Assembly: GCA_900471925.1 (NCBI GenBank)
Contig: UCGV01000038.1
Coordinates: 1 to 64,000, forward strand
Direction of reading: 5' to 3'
DNA length: 64,000 bases
From: Hyphomicrobiales bacterium
GTDB taxonomy: Bacteria; Pseudomonadota; Alphaproteobacteria; Rhizobiales; Rhizobiaceae
Position 1 is the first letter of the stretch; each line of letters starts with the position of its first letter. Below the pieces are notes generated by a model, which was not told where the DNA came from, did no database searches, and was given only the letters and a program-made list of their open reading frames with translations. The position numbers and the translations under genes are program-made. Below are positions 24,773-33,360 of the stretch, in pieces.

Positions 24773-25405
24773 CTATGCCCTCCTAAGTGCGTCCAGATCG
24801 CCGCTTTCCAGGGCGGGCAGATTGGCCTCTATCTTCTCGATCGGCCAGTCCCACCAGGCGAGCTCGAGAAGCTCGGCGATGATCGTGTCGGGATAGCGCA
24901 TCCGGATGATGGATGCCGGGTTTCCGCCGACGACGGCATAAGCTGGAACATTGCGGGTGACGACCGATGCTGCGGCGACGATCGCGCCCGCGCCGATCTG
25001 CACGCCCGGCATGATCACAGCGTCGTGGCCGATCCAGACATCGCTTCCAACGATCGTATCCTTTGTCGGCAGGTCGTTATAGCCGAAGGTTTCCGGCTTG
25101 AAGATGCGGAACGGATAGGTGGTGATGCCCGCCATCGGATGATTTGCGGAGCTGGTGATGAAGTAGCTTCCGCGCGCGATCTGCACGAACTTGCCGATGA
25201 TCAGGCGCTCGCGGCTTCCCTCAAACAGGTAGGGGGCCAGAATTTCAGCCGTTTCGGCAAGTTTTCCATAATGGGTGAAATAGCTGTAGTCGCCGATGTC
25301 CATGCGCGGATGATCGATGACGTTTTTCAGATACAGGGTGGTGCGCGAAACCCGGCCGTCGGGATGGGTGACGGGGAAGATCAAACTCGGATCGAGGAGC
25401 GGCAT
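24773..25405 (-). CDS. CatB-type xenobiotic O-acetyltransferase
   Basis: 210 residues of the left-handed beta-helix acyltransferases (Vat/CatB). The N-terminal ISDYSYFTHY-like segment (MDIGDYSYFTHYGKL), GKFVQIARGSYFITSSANHP with the catalytic His, VGSDVWIGHDAVIMPGVQIG hexapeptide repeats and VVGGNPASIIRMRY are all typical. It transfers acetyl from acetyl-CoA to a hydroxyl on a small molecule, often an antibiotic or sugar. Monocistronic. The actual acceptor is unknown. Confidence 0.8.
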   Translation of the reverse strand: MPLLDPSLIFPVTHPDGRVSRTTLYLKNVIDHPRMDIGDYSYFTHYGKLAETAEILAPYLFEGSRERLIIGKFVQIARGSYFITSSANHPMAGITTYPFRIFKPETFGYNDLPTKDTIVGSDVWIGHDAVIMPGVQIGAGAIVAAASVVTRNVPAYAVVGGNPASIIRMRYPDTIIAELLELAWWDWPIEKIEANLPALESGDLDALRRA

Positions 25406-25468
25406 GAATTGTCCCTGAATTGACGTTTGCAGAAAGCGGACGGGGTCTGTACGTGCCTGCAGCGCCTG

Positions 25469-28072
25469 TCATGGTTCGGCCGGCAGCGTGAAAATCAATC
25501 TTGCGCCGAGCGGATCGTTCTCCTCGGCCCACAGTTCGCCGCCGTGCGACTCCACGATCGACCGGCAGATCGACAGGCCCATGCCCATTCCCTGATCCTT
25601 TGTGGTGAAAAAGGGTTCGAACATCTTCTCCGGGTGCTGGATACCGTGACCCTGGTCGCTCACCTCGATCCGCACGAACCCGTCTTTCTGTCTGGCTTGA
25701 ACGTGGACGAACCTGTCGGTGTAGGCATAGGCCATTGCATCGATGCCGTTGCGGATCAAATTGACGAGAACTTGCTGAATCTGGATGCGATCGAATGGTG
25801 CGGGTCGTAAATTGCGATCGCATTCGATCTCGATGCGCACGCCGCGCCGGCCCGCCTCTCCGATGACAAGATCGCGGGCCTCGGTGATGACGTTCTCGAT
25901 CGCGGTATATGTCCTCTTGTCCGTCGATTGTTTGAACAGGGCGCGAACCCGGCCGACAACCTCCGAGGCGGAATTGGCGCTCCTGATGATGCGCTCCAGC
26001 GATCTCTGGGCTCGCTCGAGGTTGGGCGGATCGGCGGTCAGCCAGCCCTGGCAGGCGGCGGAGTAATTTATGACGGCCGACAGCGGTTGATTGACCTCGT
26101 GTGCAATCGATGCCGAAAGCTCGGCAAGGCTTGCGGCCTGACTTGCATGTGCGAGGCCGCGCTGAGCCAGAAGCAGGTTCTCCTGGGCTCGGACCTCGCG
26201 GTCGATATCGAGGCAGATAACGTTCCATTGGACGATTGCGCCATCTTCGGAGCGCATCGGCGCTGCGCGTGTCTCCACCCAGCGATATTCGCCGTCGAAC
26301 CGGCGAAGGCGGTGCCTTTTCGCATAGGGTTCGCCTGTCTGTAGCGAGCGGGCGTACGTCTCCTTGACCCCGGCAAGATCCTCGGGATGAACGCCCGCGT
26401 CGAGCGTCGCGGTCAGCCTGGATTTCTCCCTGCCGTCCAGTTCTTCCAATTCGTATCCAAGAAACTCCCGTAATTGCTGACCACGGAATATCGGCTCGCC
26501 GTCAGGTCCTGCACAGTCGATCATGGCAGGCAGTGTCTCGACGAGCTGCCACAGGAAGCGCTCTCGTTCCCGCAAACTGTCCTGTGCGGTGATGAGATCA
26601 TGGATATCGGAGCTGACACCATACCATTGGAGGATTGCCCCATTTTCGTCGCGCAATGGTTCGGCACGCGTTTCCGTCCAGCGGTAGGTGCCGTCGGCAC
26701 GGCGTTGCCGATACCGTTGGCGATACGGCGCGCCACTTGCAAAGGAGCGTTGCACGGCCTCGCGTGCCACGTGGCGATCCTCCGGATGAATGACGCTGAG
26801 GGACGGCGAGCCATCGGGCGCCGTGATATCTTCAAGCGTCGCGCCGGTGACTGCCGTGAAGCGCCTGTTGACGTAGGTGGGCGTTCCGTCCGGCATCGTG
26901 CTCCAGATCAGCGCCGGCACGGAATCGATCAGCTGCAGCAACTGCCGTTCGCGCTCAAGGAGCGCGGCTTCGGTTTTCTTGTAGACATCGATGTCGAGTG
27001 TTGCGCCGTACCAGCCGGTGATCCGTCCCTGGCTGTCGCGCGTCGGCCGCGCTGCCGCACGATGCCAGACATAGGCACCATTGGCGCGGAGCACGCGGTA
27101 TTCGAAATTCCAGTACTCGCCCGTCTTGAGAGCATGGCGCAGGGACGCGCCGACATGAGGGCGATCGTCCGGATGCGTGCCGCGTTGCCAACCCTGCTCT
27201 CCGCCATCGAGAAAGGGCTTGCCGTCGAGAAGAAGGTTGAGGTCTTCGAGCACCATCGCAATTGAGGTTTGTGCCGTCGGTGTCGCGTAGGTAAACTGGC
27301 CCGTCGCGTCCATCGCCCACGCCCCGCCATAGAGGTTCTCGATTGCCCGGGCCGCTTTGACAGCCTCGGCGGTCTCTCCAAGCGAGCTGGCTGTCGTCCA
27401 TCGCTCTTCCTGTCGTGCAACTGCAGGCTCGACGGCAACGCTGGCGCCGTGTTCCGGTTCGACCCGAAAATCGACCCAGCGGTAGGAGCCGTCAGCCTGA
27501 AGCTGACGATAGCTGCTGACCTGGGGAACGCCGTGAAAGAAAGCCCGCGCGGTTGCCTGCTCGACGGTTGGCCGGTCATGCGGATGAACGTTGCCCAATG
27601 CCGGCGATACACGCTGTCCGCTCGCATCATCGGGGGCTCCGGCCCTACGTGTAGCGGTGGTCCCGCCGACCGGCACGACGTCTGCGTCAATCACCGTGCC
27701 GTACCACCCGGTGATTGCTCCAGCGCGATCGCGTACCGGCTGCCCGGTGCTTCGCGCCCAGCCATAGTCACCGGTCGCACGCAGCATCCGATGCTGTACG
27801 CTATATTGCTCACCGGTCTCCAGGCAGCGTCGCCACATGGCCGCCGCCTCGGCATAGTCTTCTGGATGTATGGCTTGCTTCCAGCCGAAGCTGTTGTCGT
27901 CGGAGGCAGCATTGATGTCATCGAGGGTCAGGCCCAGAAACGTAAGTGCCGCCGGCGTAACATAGACGAACCGGCCGGCAGCGTCGGTTGCCCAGGCGTT
28001 GCCAAGCAAGCGTTCGATGATCCTTGCCGCCTGCGATGCATCGACATTGGCGAGCTCGTCGTGATCCGTCAT
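25469..28072 (-). CDS. Multi-PAS sensor histidine kinase
   Basis: About 867 residues from MTDHDELANVDASQ; an ATG at 28165 adds 31 residues of non-coding-like sequence. There are four full PAS-PAC units plus one half unit (only the PAC side, around PHDRPTVEQ), with repeated signatures ITGWYGTVIDADV, ITGWYGATLDIDV, ILQWYGVSSDIHD and IVQWNVICLDIDR. The kinase core has SIAHEVNQPLSAVINYS (phospho-His), NLIRNGIDAMAY (N box), VSDQGHGI (G1) and GMGMGLSICRSIVESHGG (G2). No membrane helix is seen, so it should sense a cytoplasmic cue such as redox, light or a ligand. Several orphan response regulators lie 2-12 kb away, and it probably phosphorylates one or more of them. Confidence 0.85.
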   Translation of the reverse strand: MTDHDELANVDASQAARIIERLLGNAWATDAAGRFVYVTPAALTFLGLTLDDINAASDDNSFGWKQAIHPEDYAEAAAMWRRCLETGEQYSVQHRMLRATGDYGWARSTGQPVRDRAGAITGWYGTVIDADVVPVGGTTATRRAGAPDDASGQRVSPALGNVHPHDRPTVEQATARAFFHGVPQVSSYRQLQADGSYRWVDFRVEPEHGASVAVEPAVARQEERWTTASSLGETAEAVKAARAIENLYGGAWAMDATGQFTYATPTAQTSIAMVLEDLNLLLDGKPFLDGGEQGWQRGTHPDDRPHVGASLRHALKTGEYWNFEYRVLRANGAYVWHRAAARPTRDSQGRITGWYGATLDIDVYKKTEAALLERERQLLQLIDSVPALIWSTMPDGTPTYVNRRFTAVTGATLEDITAPDGSPSLSVIHPEDRHVAREAVQRSFASGAPYRQRYRQRRADGTYRWTETRAEPLRDENGAILQWYGVSSDIHDLITAQDSLRERERFLWQLVETLPAMIDCAGPDGEPIFRGQQLREFLGYELEELDGREKSRLTATLDAGVHPEDLAGVKETYARSLQTGEPYAKRHRLRRFDGEYRWVETRAAPMRSEDGAIVQWNVICLDIDREVRAQENLLLAQRGLAHASQAASLAELSASIAHEVNQPLSAVINYSAACQGWLTADPPNLERAQRSLERIIRSANSASEVVGRVRALFKQSTDKRTYTAIENVITEARDLVIGEAGRRGVRIEIECDRNLRPAPFDRIQIQQVLVNLIRNGIDAMAYAYTDRFVHVQARQKDGFVRIEVSDQGHGIQHPEKMFEPFFTTKDQGMGMGLSICRSIVESHGGELWAEENDPLGARLIFTLPAEP

Positions 28073-28646
28073 GCTGGCCGCGCCGACGCAATTGCTTGAG
28101 ATTGCTGCAATACCACCGCCATGATGATCGCTGCTCCGATTGTCGATCCTGCCATGATGCGCCATACAGTCATGCGTGTGCGCCTCTCATCATCATCTCT
28201 ACACGGCATCCTTCGACTGGAAGCCCCGAGATTTCAAGATCCCAGAGGATTTCCTTCTTTTCGGACCAAGCAGCATCGGATTTGAGCGACGTTTGCGCGC
28301 CATGCGTTGACATCATTGCGACGGCTTTCTCATGACCATGAGCGCCCAATCCTAGTTGTTTGGTCTCAAGGCTCGTCTCATCAAGCATCAAGCCTCGATC
28401 GGAGCACCGACATGACGCAATGAATGCGCGAAGTTGTTTAATGAGGACAAGGCGGTCCAGACGCTGGCTAACGGCGTTTTTGCAGATTGGAATTGCTGCC
28501 TTCACCCGTCAGCTCCGCTGGCTGGAAACGGCAATGGGCGGCTTTTTCATGCCGCTTGCCACGTGACAGTGGCGGCCTCTCTCCCATAGCGGATGAGGCC
28601 GCTCATCTGTCAGCCACACGGAGAAATGGCCGGCAATCGTCCGATC
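28073..28646. other. Intergenic region with one stem-loop
   Basis: About 570 bases between the kinase and the EF-hand gene. A 112-codon minus frame (28170..28505) has no recognisable family and poor coding character, so I do not call it. A hairpin with 8-bp arms GCGGCCTC/GAGGCCGC and a 15-base loop at 28572..28602 may terminate the EF-hand gene. Confidence 0.4.
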
Positions 28647-29087
28647 TCAGGAGACGGTTGGCGGCCTGTTGCGGATGGCATCGGCCGTGTTGGGATCGAG
28701 GTGACCGATGCTCAGCGGAAGGATCGCCCTCAGGCCTTCGACGACTTCAGCCTTGTCGATCGCGCCTTTGCCATTCGGATCCAGCTTCGCCCAGAACCCC
28801 TCGATCGTGTGGAGATCGAAGGGGCGCTTGTCGGTATCTGCCATGCGCTTCTGGGTGCCCATATATTCGTTCTTGCTCAAGAAGCCATTATTGTCGGTGT
28901 CGGCATAGTCGAACAACTGCTGGGCGGCGCGATCGTAATGGTCTGCAAGGATTTGCTCATCCGATTTGGCGGGTGTCTTTACTGGCGGAACAGCTTTGAA
29001 ATCGATCTTCTCATCGGCAATTGATGGAGCTTTGCGGGTCTTGGGCATGAAGAGGCTGAAGATTGAGTTTTCGGAGCCAATTTTCAT
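28647..29087 (-). CDS. EF-hand calcium-binding protein
   Basis: 146 residues with two EF-hand loops: DTDNNGFLSKNEY (canonical D-x-D-x-N-G-x-L-x-x-x-E) and LDPNGKGAIDKAEV (D-x-N-x-K-G-x-I-x-x-x-E). Before them is a Lys/Pro-rich linker (KAVPPVKTPAKSDEQ). There is no clear signal peptide, so it may act in the cytoplasm as a Ca2+ sensor. RBS AAAGGA is upstream. Sited between a multi-PAS kinase and response-regulator genes, but with no visible operon link. Confidence 0.75.
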   Translation of the reverse strand: MKIGSENSIFSLFMPKTRKAPSIADEKIDFKAVPPVKTPAKSDEQILADHYDRAAQQLFDYADTDNNGFLSKNEYMGTQKRMADTDKRPFDLHTIEGFWAKLDPNGKGAIDKAEVVEGLRAILPLSIGHLDPNTADAIRNRPPTVS

Positions 29088-29464
29088 CCTGTCGGTCCTT
29101 TTTGATTGTGCGAGCGCGGCACAAACTGGAAACTGCCGCTTGCGTCAGCCTTGCCAAAAACGTGTGTGTTTCTCCTGGGTTACAACTGTAACGCAATTGA
29201 TCGCGTCGTTCTGGCCAAGCGCGGGAGGCGCGCGGCGCAAGCTTGGAAAGGTCGTATCGGGCAATCGCCGTTCTTGAACGATCCCCGAAAGACCATCGAA
29301 GACGAGGCTCCATAGCGTCTGCGACAAGATTGAATATCGCAACAGACGCAGTTCGTTCATCAGGGAGATTACGCATCCTTCGGCACACCACTTGTTCTCG
29401 ATCGCCGGCTAATGGCGCGGCCGGAAGACATCTATCTCCGGCCGAGCAAACAAGGAGATCGAAA
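29088..29464. other. Intergenic, divergent promoter region
   Basis: About 380 bases between the divergent EF-hand and short-chain dehydrogenase genes. No gene or strong repeat seen; it must hold both promoters. Confidence 0.4.
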
Positions 29465-30208
29465 ATGCAGATGCTTCAGGACAAGGTCGCGCTCATTACT
29501 GGCGCCAATAGCGGGATCGGCAAGGAAACGGCGAAACTGTTCGCCAGGGAAGGGGCCAAGGTCGTCATCACCGGTCGGCGCCAGGATGTTCTTGACGCTG
29601 CCGTCAAGGAAATCGGCGATGGTGCGCTCGGTATCTGCTCCGACGTTGCCAGCATTGGCGATCATCAACGCCTCGCTGCCGCCGTCGGTGAGCGATTTGG
29701 TGCGATCGATATCTACATGGCCAATGCCGGCGTGATAGAGCTTTCCCCATCAGCCGATGTGACCGAAGAGGAGTATGACCGGCATTTTGCCATCAATACG
29801 CGCGGCGTCTTCTTCGGCGTGCAGACGATGGCTCCGCTGATCCGCGATGGTGGCAATATCATCGTCACAAGCTCGCTCGCCGCGACAAAGATCCTGCCGC
29901 AGCATACCGTCTACGCCGGTTCGAAGGCAGCACTCGCCGCCTTTGCCAAAAACTGGGCTCTCGAATTCAAGGAGCGCAGGATCCGGGTGAACATTCTCAG
30001 TCCCGGTCCGGTCGAAACCGAAATCCTCGGCAAGCTAGGCGTCAGCGAAGCAGACCGCCCGGCATTCGAACGCCATATGGCCGACCTCATCCCGGCAGGG
30101 CGGATGGGGCATCCGTCCGAACTGGCACGTGCCGCCCTGTTCCTGGCGAGCGAAACCTTCGTCAATGGTCTGGAACTGCTCGTCGATGGTGGAATGTCGC
30201 TCACATAA
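29465..30208 (+). CDS. Short-chain dehydrogenase/reductase (classical SDR)
   Basis: 247 residues. The cofactor motif is ALITGANSGIGKETA, the Arg of ITGRRQD suggests NADP, ANAG occurs in YMANAGVIE, the catalytic Ser is in IIVTSSLAA, Tyr-Lys are in TVYAGSKAAL, and SPGPVETEI and VNGLELLVDGG follow. The ATG has AAGGAG upstream. Close to 3-ketoacyl-ACP reductase-like SDRs often seen in stress-response clusters. Followed by a GC-rich hairpin, so probably monocistronic. Confidence 0.85.
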   Translation: MQMLQDKVALITGANSGIGKETAKLFAREGAKVVITGRRQDVLDAAVKEIGDGALGICSDVASIGDHQRLAAAVGERFGAIDIYMANAGVIELSPSADVTEEEYDRHFAINTRGVFFGVQTMAPLIRDGGNIIVTSSLAATKILPQHTVYAGSKAALAAFAKNWALEFKERRIRVNILSPGPVETEILGKLGVSEADRPAFERHMADLIPAGRMGHPSELARAALFLASETFVNGLELLVDGGMSLT

Positions 30209-30220
30209 GGACGTGCTCTC

Positions 30221-30246
30221 CAGCGCCGCTTCTGGCGGCGGCGCTG
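30221..30246 (+). terminator. Stem-loop after the SDR gene
   Basis: 9-bp arms CAGCGCCGC/GCGGCGCTG, 8-base loop, 12 bp after the stop. There is no U-tract, so it would be a weak or factor-assisted terminator. Confidence 0.45.
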
Positions 30247-30421
30247 CGATCTCAGAAAGGTGGTGGGCCGCAAACACTGCCCTTCGGTTTTTCAGTCTAG
30301 GCCCGGTGGACTAAAACGTCAGTATAGCTATACATCGATGCAGACTTCTTCGATGGTTGGCTGCCGGTAAGTGAAAATCTGATGCTGCAGCATAGGTATC
30401 CAGAGAAATGTTTTGAAACCT

Positions 30422-30787
30422 ATGCCCGCGCCCGTCTCAATAGCCATTGTCGATGATGATCGGGCAGTCCGTGAATCCTTGCAGGATCTTCTCGAGGCGC
30501 AGGGCTACCAGAGCTTGCTTTACGCCTCCGCCGAAGATTTTCTGTCACAGCATGGCTATCGGTCGGTCGATTGCATCCTGGCTGACGTCAAGATGCCTGG
30601 CATGTCGGGCATCGAGATGCTCGATCACCTGAAACGGATGCCGAATTGTCCGCCCGTCTTGATCATGACATCCTACACCAGCCCGCAGACGAAAGAGGCG
30701 GCCTTGCGCAGCGGCGCCTGCGCGTTTCTTGAAAAGCCGCTCGACGGCCGACAACTGGCATCCTGTCTGATGAACGCCATCGGCTGA
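30422..30787 (+). CDS. Receiver-only response regulator
   Basis: 121 residues from the ATG at 30422 (a TTG three codons earlier is possible). A stand-alone receiver domain of FixJ type: acidic pocket IVDDDRAV, phospho-Asp in CILADVKMPGMSG, Thr/Ser in VLIMTSYTSP and Lys in AFLEKPLDG. No output domain. It probably relays phosphate or acts by binding a partner, as in single-domain regulators near PAS kinases in rhizobia. A 12-bp palindrome GTATAGCTATAC lies 89 bp upstream. Confidence 0.8.
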   Translation: MPAPVSIAIVDDDRAVRESLQDLLEAQGYQSLLYASAEDFLSQHGYRSVDCILADVKMPGMSGIEMLDHLKRMPNCPPVLIMTSYTSPQTKEAALRSGACAFLEKPLDGRQLASCLMNAIG

Positions 30788-30848
30788 AGGGTGAACGCCC
30801 TTGCTCTGTCGATAGCCGCTTGAGAAGAGCGGTGACCCGATGGCCTTT

Positions 30849-30860
30849 AAACCTTGGTTT
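30849..30860. promoter_or_regulatory. AAACC-TT-GGTTT palindrome upstream of the small membrane protein gene
   Basis: Perfect 5-bp arms with a 2-bp centre, 62 bp upstream of the gene start at 30923. Same family as the sites at 32349, 33229, 35434 and 37571. Confidence 0.55.
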
Positions 30861-30922
30861 GGGAAGTTTGCATAAAAAGGCGATGATACCTTGTTCTCCT
30901 ACTGAAACGCAGGAGACAAAAA

Positions 30923-31360
30923 ATGCAGCCCTTAAAATATGCTGTCTTCATCATGGTCTGGTTCAACGTCCTGCTCGCAGGATGGCTGGCAGCCTATATG
31001 TTGTATGACCCGGAAAGCTGGTACAATTTCGTGCCTGGCGTCACCGATACCGGCTTTTTCAACCAGCATTTCATTCGCGATATCGGCATCATCCAGGGTT
31101 TCATCGCTCTTGGATTTGCGGTCGGCTGGTTTCGGGAAGACAGGCGGATCGAACTTTGGGGTGCGGCCACTCTCTGGCTCATTGCGCATGCGACGTTCCA
31201 TCTTTGGGAGGTGGCGGTGGGCATCTGCTCTTCATCTGTTCTGCTGCGGGACTTTCCCGCAGTCAGCATGCCCGCGCTGTTCGGGATTGCTGCCACCGCA
31301 TGGGCGTGGGGCCAAAGCGCGCGCGGCATAGCGGTTGTCAGTCCGGGTAAGTCTTTCTGA
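30923..31360 (+). CDS. Small integral membrane protein, unknown function
   Basis: 145 residues with four probable membrane helices (AVFIMVWFNVLLAGWLAAYM; IIQGFIALGFAVGWF; AATLWLIAHATFHLWEVAV; MPALFGIAATAWAWG). The loop between helices 1 and 2 contains DPESWYNFVPGVTDTGFFNQ and FIRDIG. I do not recognise the family. RBS AGGAG is upstream. It is probably part of the regulon marked by the AAACC-NN-GGTTT sites. Confidence 0.65.
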   Translation: MQPLKYAVFIMVWFNVLLAGWLAAYMLYDPESWYNFVPGVTDTGFFNQHFIRDIGIIQGFIALGFAVGWFREDRRIELWGAATLWLIAHATFHLWEVAVGICSSSVLLRDFPAVSMPALFGIAATAWAWGQSARGIAVVSPGKSF

Positions 31361-31383
31361 TACTTCGGCGAAGGCGAAAGAAG

Positions 31384-31409
31384 AGGGCGGTGCTTGACGG
31401 TGCCGCCCT
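31384..31409. terminator. Bidirectional terminator-like hairpin
   Basis: 7-bp arms AGGGCGG/CCGCCCT with a 12-base loop, followed by TCGTTTT on the plus strand. It lies between two convergent genes and could end both. Confidence 0.6.
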
Positions 31410-31440
31410 TCGTTTTGCCAGAAGGCTCGCTCGCGCGATG

Positions 31441-32193
31441 TCAGCCCGCCATGCTGCGGGACAGCCAATCATGGAAGGATAGCTGACCGGATATGGTCTG
31501 CCTGACGGGAAGCACACCTTCGCGGGAGAGTTCAACGCCGAAATAGGGTGCTTCAGGCGAGAGGTTGATCTGGCGAGAGTCTTCTGTCGCCGTCAACAGT
31601 TCGCGCGCCAGATCGATGAGATCAATGGTTTGAGGGCCGCCAAGCTCGATCACCGCGTTTTGAGGGCTTTCGCCGGCAAGCTTTGCGATCGAGCTTGCCG
31701 CCTCGTCGGCGGCAACGGGCCGAACGGCGATGGGCGGCACCTTCACGGCTCCGCCCGTTGCGAAGGCGTTGACGATCCCGTCGAAGAACTCGAAGAACTG
31801 TGTCGAGCGGACGATCGTGTAAGGCAGGCCCGATGAGCGGATCATATTTTCCTGGACGAGCTTTGCACGAAAGTAGTCGTTCTCCACCAGGCGGTCGGCT
31901 CCCACGACGGAGAGCGTCATATAGTGCTCGACGCCTGATGACCTCGCCGCCGTCAGCAAATTCCTGCCCGCCTGCCGGAAAAAGCCGAGGGCATTTTCGT
32001 CGCCGAATGCGCCCGAATTGGTAACGTCGATCACGACGTCGGCGCCCTCGAGCGCTGCTTCCAAACCCTCGCCGGTATAGGCATTGACGCCTGTTCTCGT
32101 CGAGGCGCCGACCACGTCGTGGCCGTCGCGTTCCAGCGCGCCTGCGATCTTGGAACCCATCGTGCCGCTCGCGCCGATTACAACCGCTTTCAT
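31441..32193 (-). CDS. NmrA/SDR-like NAD(P)-binding protein (paralogue 1)
   Basis: 250 residues of the atypical SDR group. N-terminal MKAVVIGASGTMGSKIAGAL (G-x-x-G-x-x-G), DVVIDVTNSGAFG, EHYMTLSVVGADRL, YFRAKLVQE and PYTIVRSTQFFEFFDGI. Proteins of this form bind NAD(P)H and may act as redox sensors or reductases (NmrA, QOR2-like). The ATG at 32193 has GGAG six bases upstream. It is clearly paralogous to the gene at 33361 in this same island. Confidence 0.8.
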   Translation of the reverse strand: MKAVVIGASGTMGSKIAGALERDGHDVVGASTRTGVNAYTGEGLEAALEGADVVIDVTNSGAFGDENALGFFRQAGRNLLTAARSSGVEHYMTLSVVGADRLVENDYFRAKLVQENMIRSSGLPYTIVRSTQFFEFFDGIVNAFATGGAVKVPPIAVRPVAADEAASSIAKLAGESPQNAVIELGGPQTIDLIDLARELLTATEDSRQINLSPEAPYFGVELSREGVLPVRQTISGQLSFHDWLSRSMAG

Positions 32194-32524
32194 CTCTTGC
32201 TCCATCGGATGGGGTTTGGCGCAATAATAGATGTTTGGCACACGCATTCGATCAAACGAAGTTTTGGGTTGACCTTGTCGTCTTCGTCGCGCTCGCGACA
32301 GGCATGCGTGGCCCGCCTGCCTTCTGTCCCCGTCCGTCGGCCTCGACCGTAAACCAAGGTTTACCATCACGGCAGGCGGCTTTCGTGATAGTTCATCCTT
32401 GGCGGCAGGCACACGCCGCAAGGGCGGCGAGGCGCATCACGCGTCGCTATTCTGCAATTCGGCAGAAAGCCGCAGATTGCGTCCCCGCCGCCGGCTTGTG
32501 AAGTCAGTAACCGGAGGCAATGTC
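32194..32524. other. Divergent promoter region holding an AAACC-NN-GGTTT palindrome
   Basis: About 330 bases between the NmrA-like gene and the FixJ-type regulator. No gene seen. The palindrome at 32349..32364 is at its centre. Confidence 0.5.
32349..32364. promoter_or_regulatory. GTAAACC-AA-GGTTTAC palindrome
   Basis: Perfect 7-bp arms with a 2-bp centre, the best copy of the repeated element. It is almost equidistant (about 160 bp) from the divergent NmrA-like gene and the FixJ-type regulator gene. Confidence 0.65.
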
Positions 32525-33163
32525 ATGCAGCACGCTCTACCCAAAGCGGACGTTTCCGCCGAACCGATCATCTACGTCGTTGATGACGACGAGGACATGC
32601 GGGAGTCTCTGCTCGACCTGTTCATGGTCACGAAAAAGCGGGCCAGCGCGTTTGCGAATGGCCCGGAATTCCTGCGGACGGCTGATATCAGCGCTCCCGG
32701 TTGTCTCGTCGTCGATCTGAGAATGCCAGGCGGAACGGGTCTCGACCTGCAGCGGCACCTTTCTCTCGCAGGGAGCCGGTTGCCGGTGATTTTCTTGACG
32801 GCCTTCGCCGACGTCCCAGCGAGCGTTAGAGCAATGAAGGCCGGCGCCACGGATTTCATAACCAAGCCATTTGCCAGCCAGGATCTCCTTGATGCCGTTG
32901 ATCACGCCATTCGTCTGGATTCGGAGCGGCGTAAAACGGATGCGGAGCGGGACCGAATTCAGGCGCTTGCCGATACACTCACACCTCGCGAGAAGGATGT
33001 CATGTTTGCCGTCGTCACCGGCCTGATGAACAAGCAGGTGGCCTATCAGCTCGGCATCAGCGAGATGACGGTGAAGCTGCACCGTATGAGCTTGATGCGC
33101 AAGATGCAGAGCCGGTCACTCGCTGATCTCGTTCGCAAGACCGAGCAGCTTCAGCGCAAATGA
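32525..33163 (+). CDS. FixJ-type response regulator 1
   Basis: 212 residues. Receiver: YVVDDDEDM, phospho-Asp in CLVVDLRMPGGTG, PVIFLTAFAD, and Lys in DFITKPF. Output: a FixJ/LuxR-type HTH with LTPREKDVMFAVVTGLMNKQ, then AYQLGISEMTVKLHR. RBS CGGAGG is upstream. Typical two-step regulator for a cytoplasmic PAS kinase. A candidate to bind the AAACC-NN-GGTTT sites, one of which precedes it. Confidence 0.85.
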   Translation: MQHALPKADVSAEPIIYVVDDDEDMRESLLDLFMVTKKRASAFANGPEFLRTADISAPGCLVVDLRMPGGTGLDLQRHLSLAGSRLPVIFLTAFADVPASVRAMKAGATDFITKPFASQDLLDAVDHAIRLDSERRKTDAERDRIQALADTLTPREKDVMFAVVTGLMNKQVAYQLGISEMTVKLHRMSLMRKMQSRSLADLVRKTEQLQRK

Positions 33164-33228
33164 CGCTCACGCTGTGACGCCTGCGGGTGATCGGAAGGAT
33201 CCCGTAGAGCGAACGTCCGTTGTCCCCC

Positions 33229-33238
33229 AACCTAGGTT
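33229..33238. promoter_or_regulatory. AACC-TA-GGTT palindrome upstream of NmrA-like paralogue 2
   Basis: Same element as at 30849 and 32349 but with one arm base lost (CAACCTAGGTTTG). It lies about 120 bp upstream of the gene at 33361. Confidence 0.5.
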
Positions 33239-33360
33239 TGTCTATCCGGCCTGCGGCAATCGCCTAGGCTCATGCGTGGCCCAATAACAGGCCGCAGGCC
33301 AGCCGGGATGCGAGCCCGCTGGGACACTTCCCCTCGAAATTCCTTGAGAAGGAGCGAACA

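Noticed and set aside
28170..28505. 112-codon minus frame in an intergenic gap
   Set aside because: No family resemblance and no RBS; could be chance.
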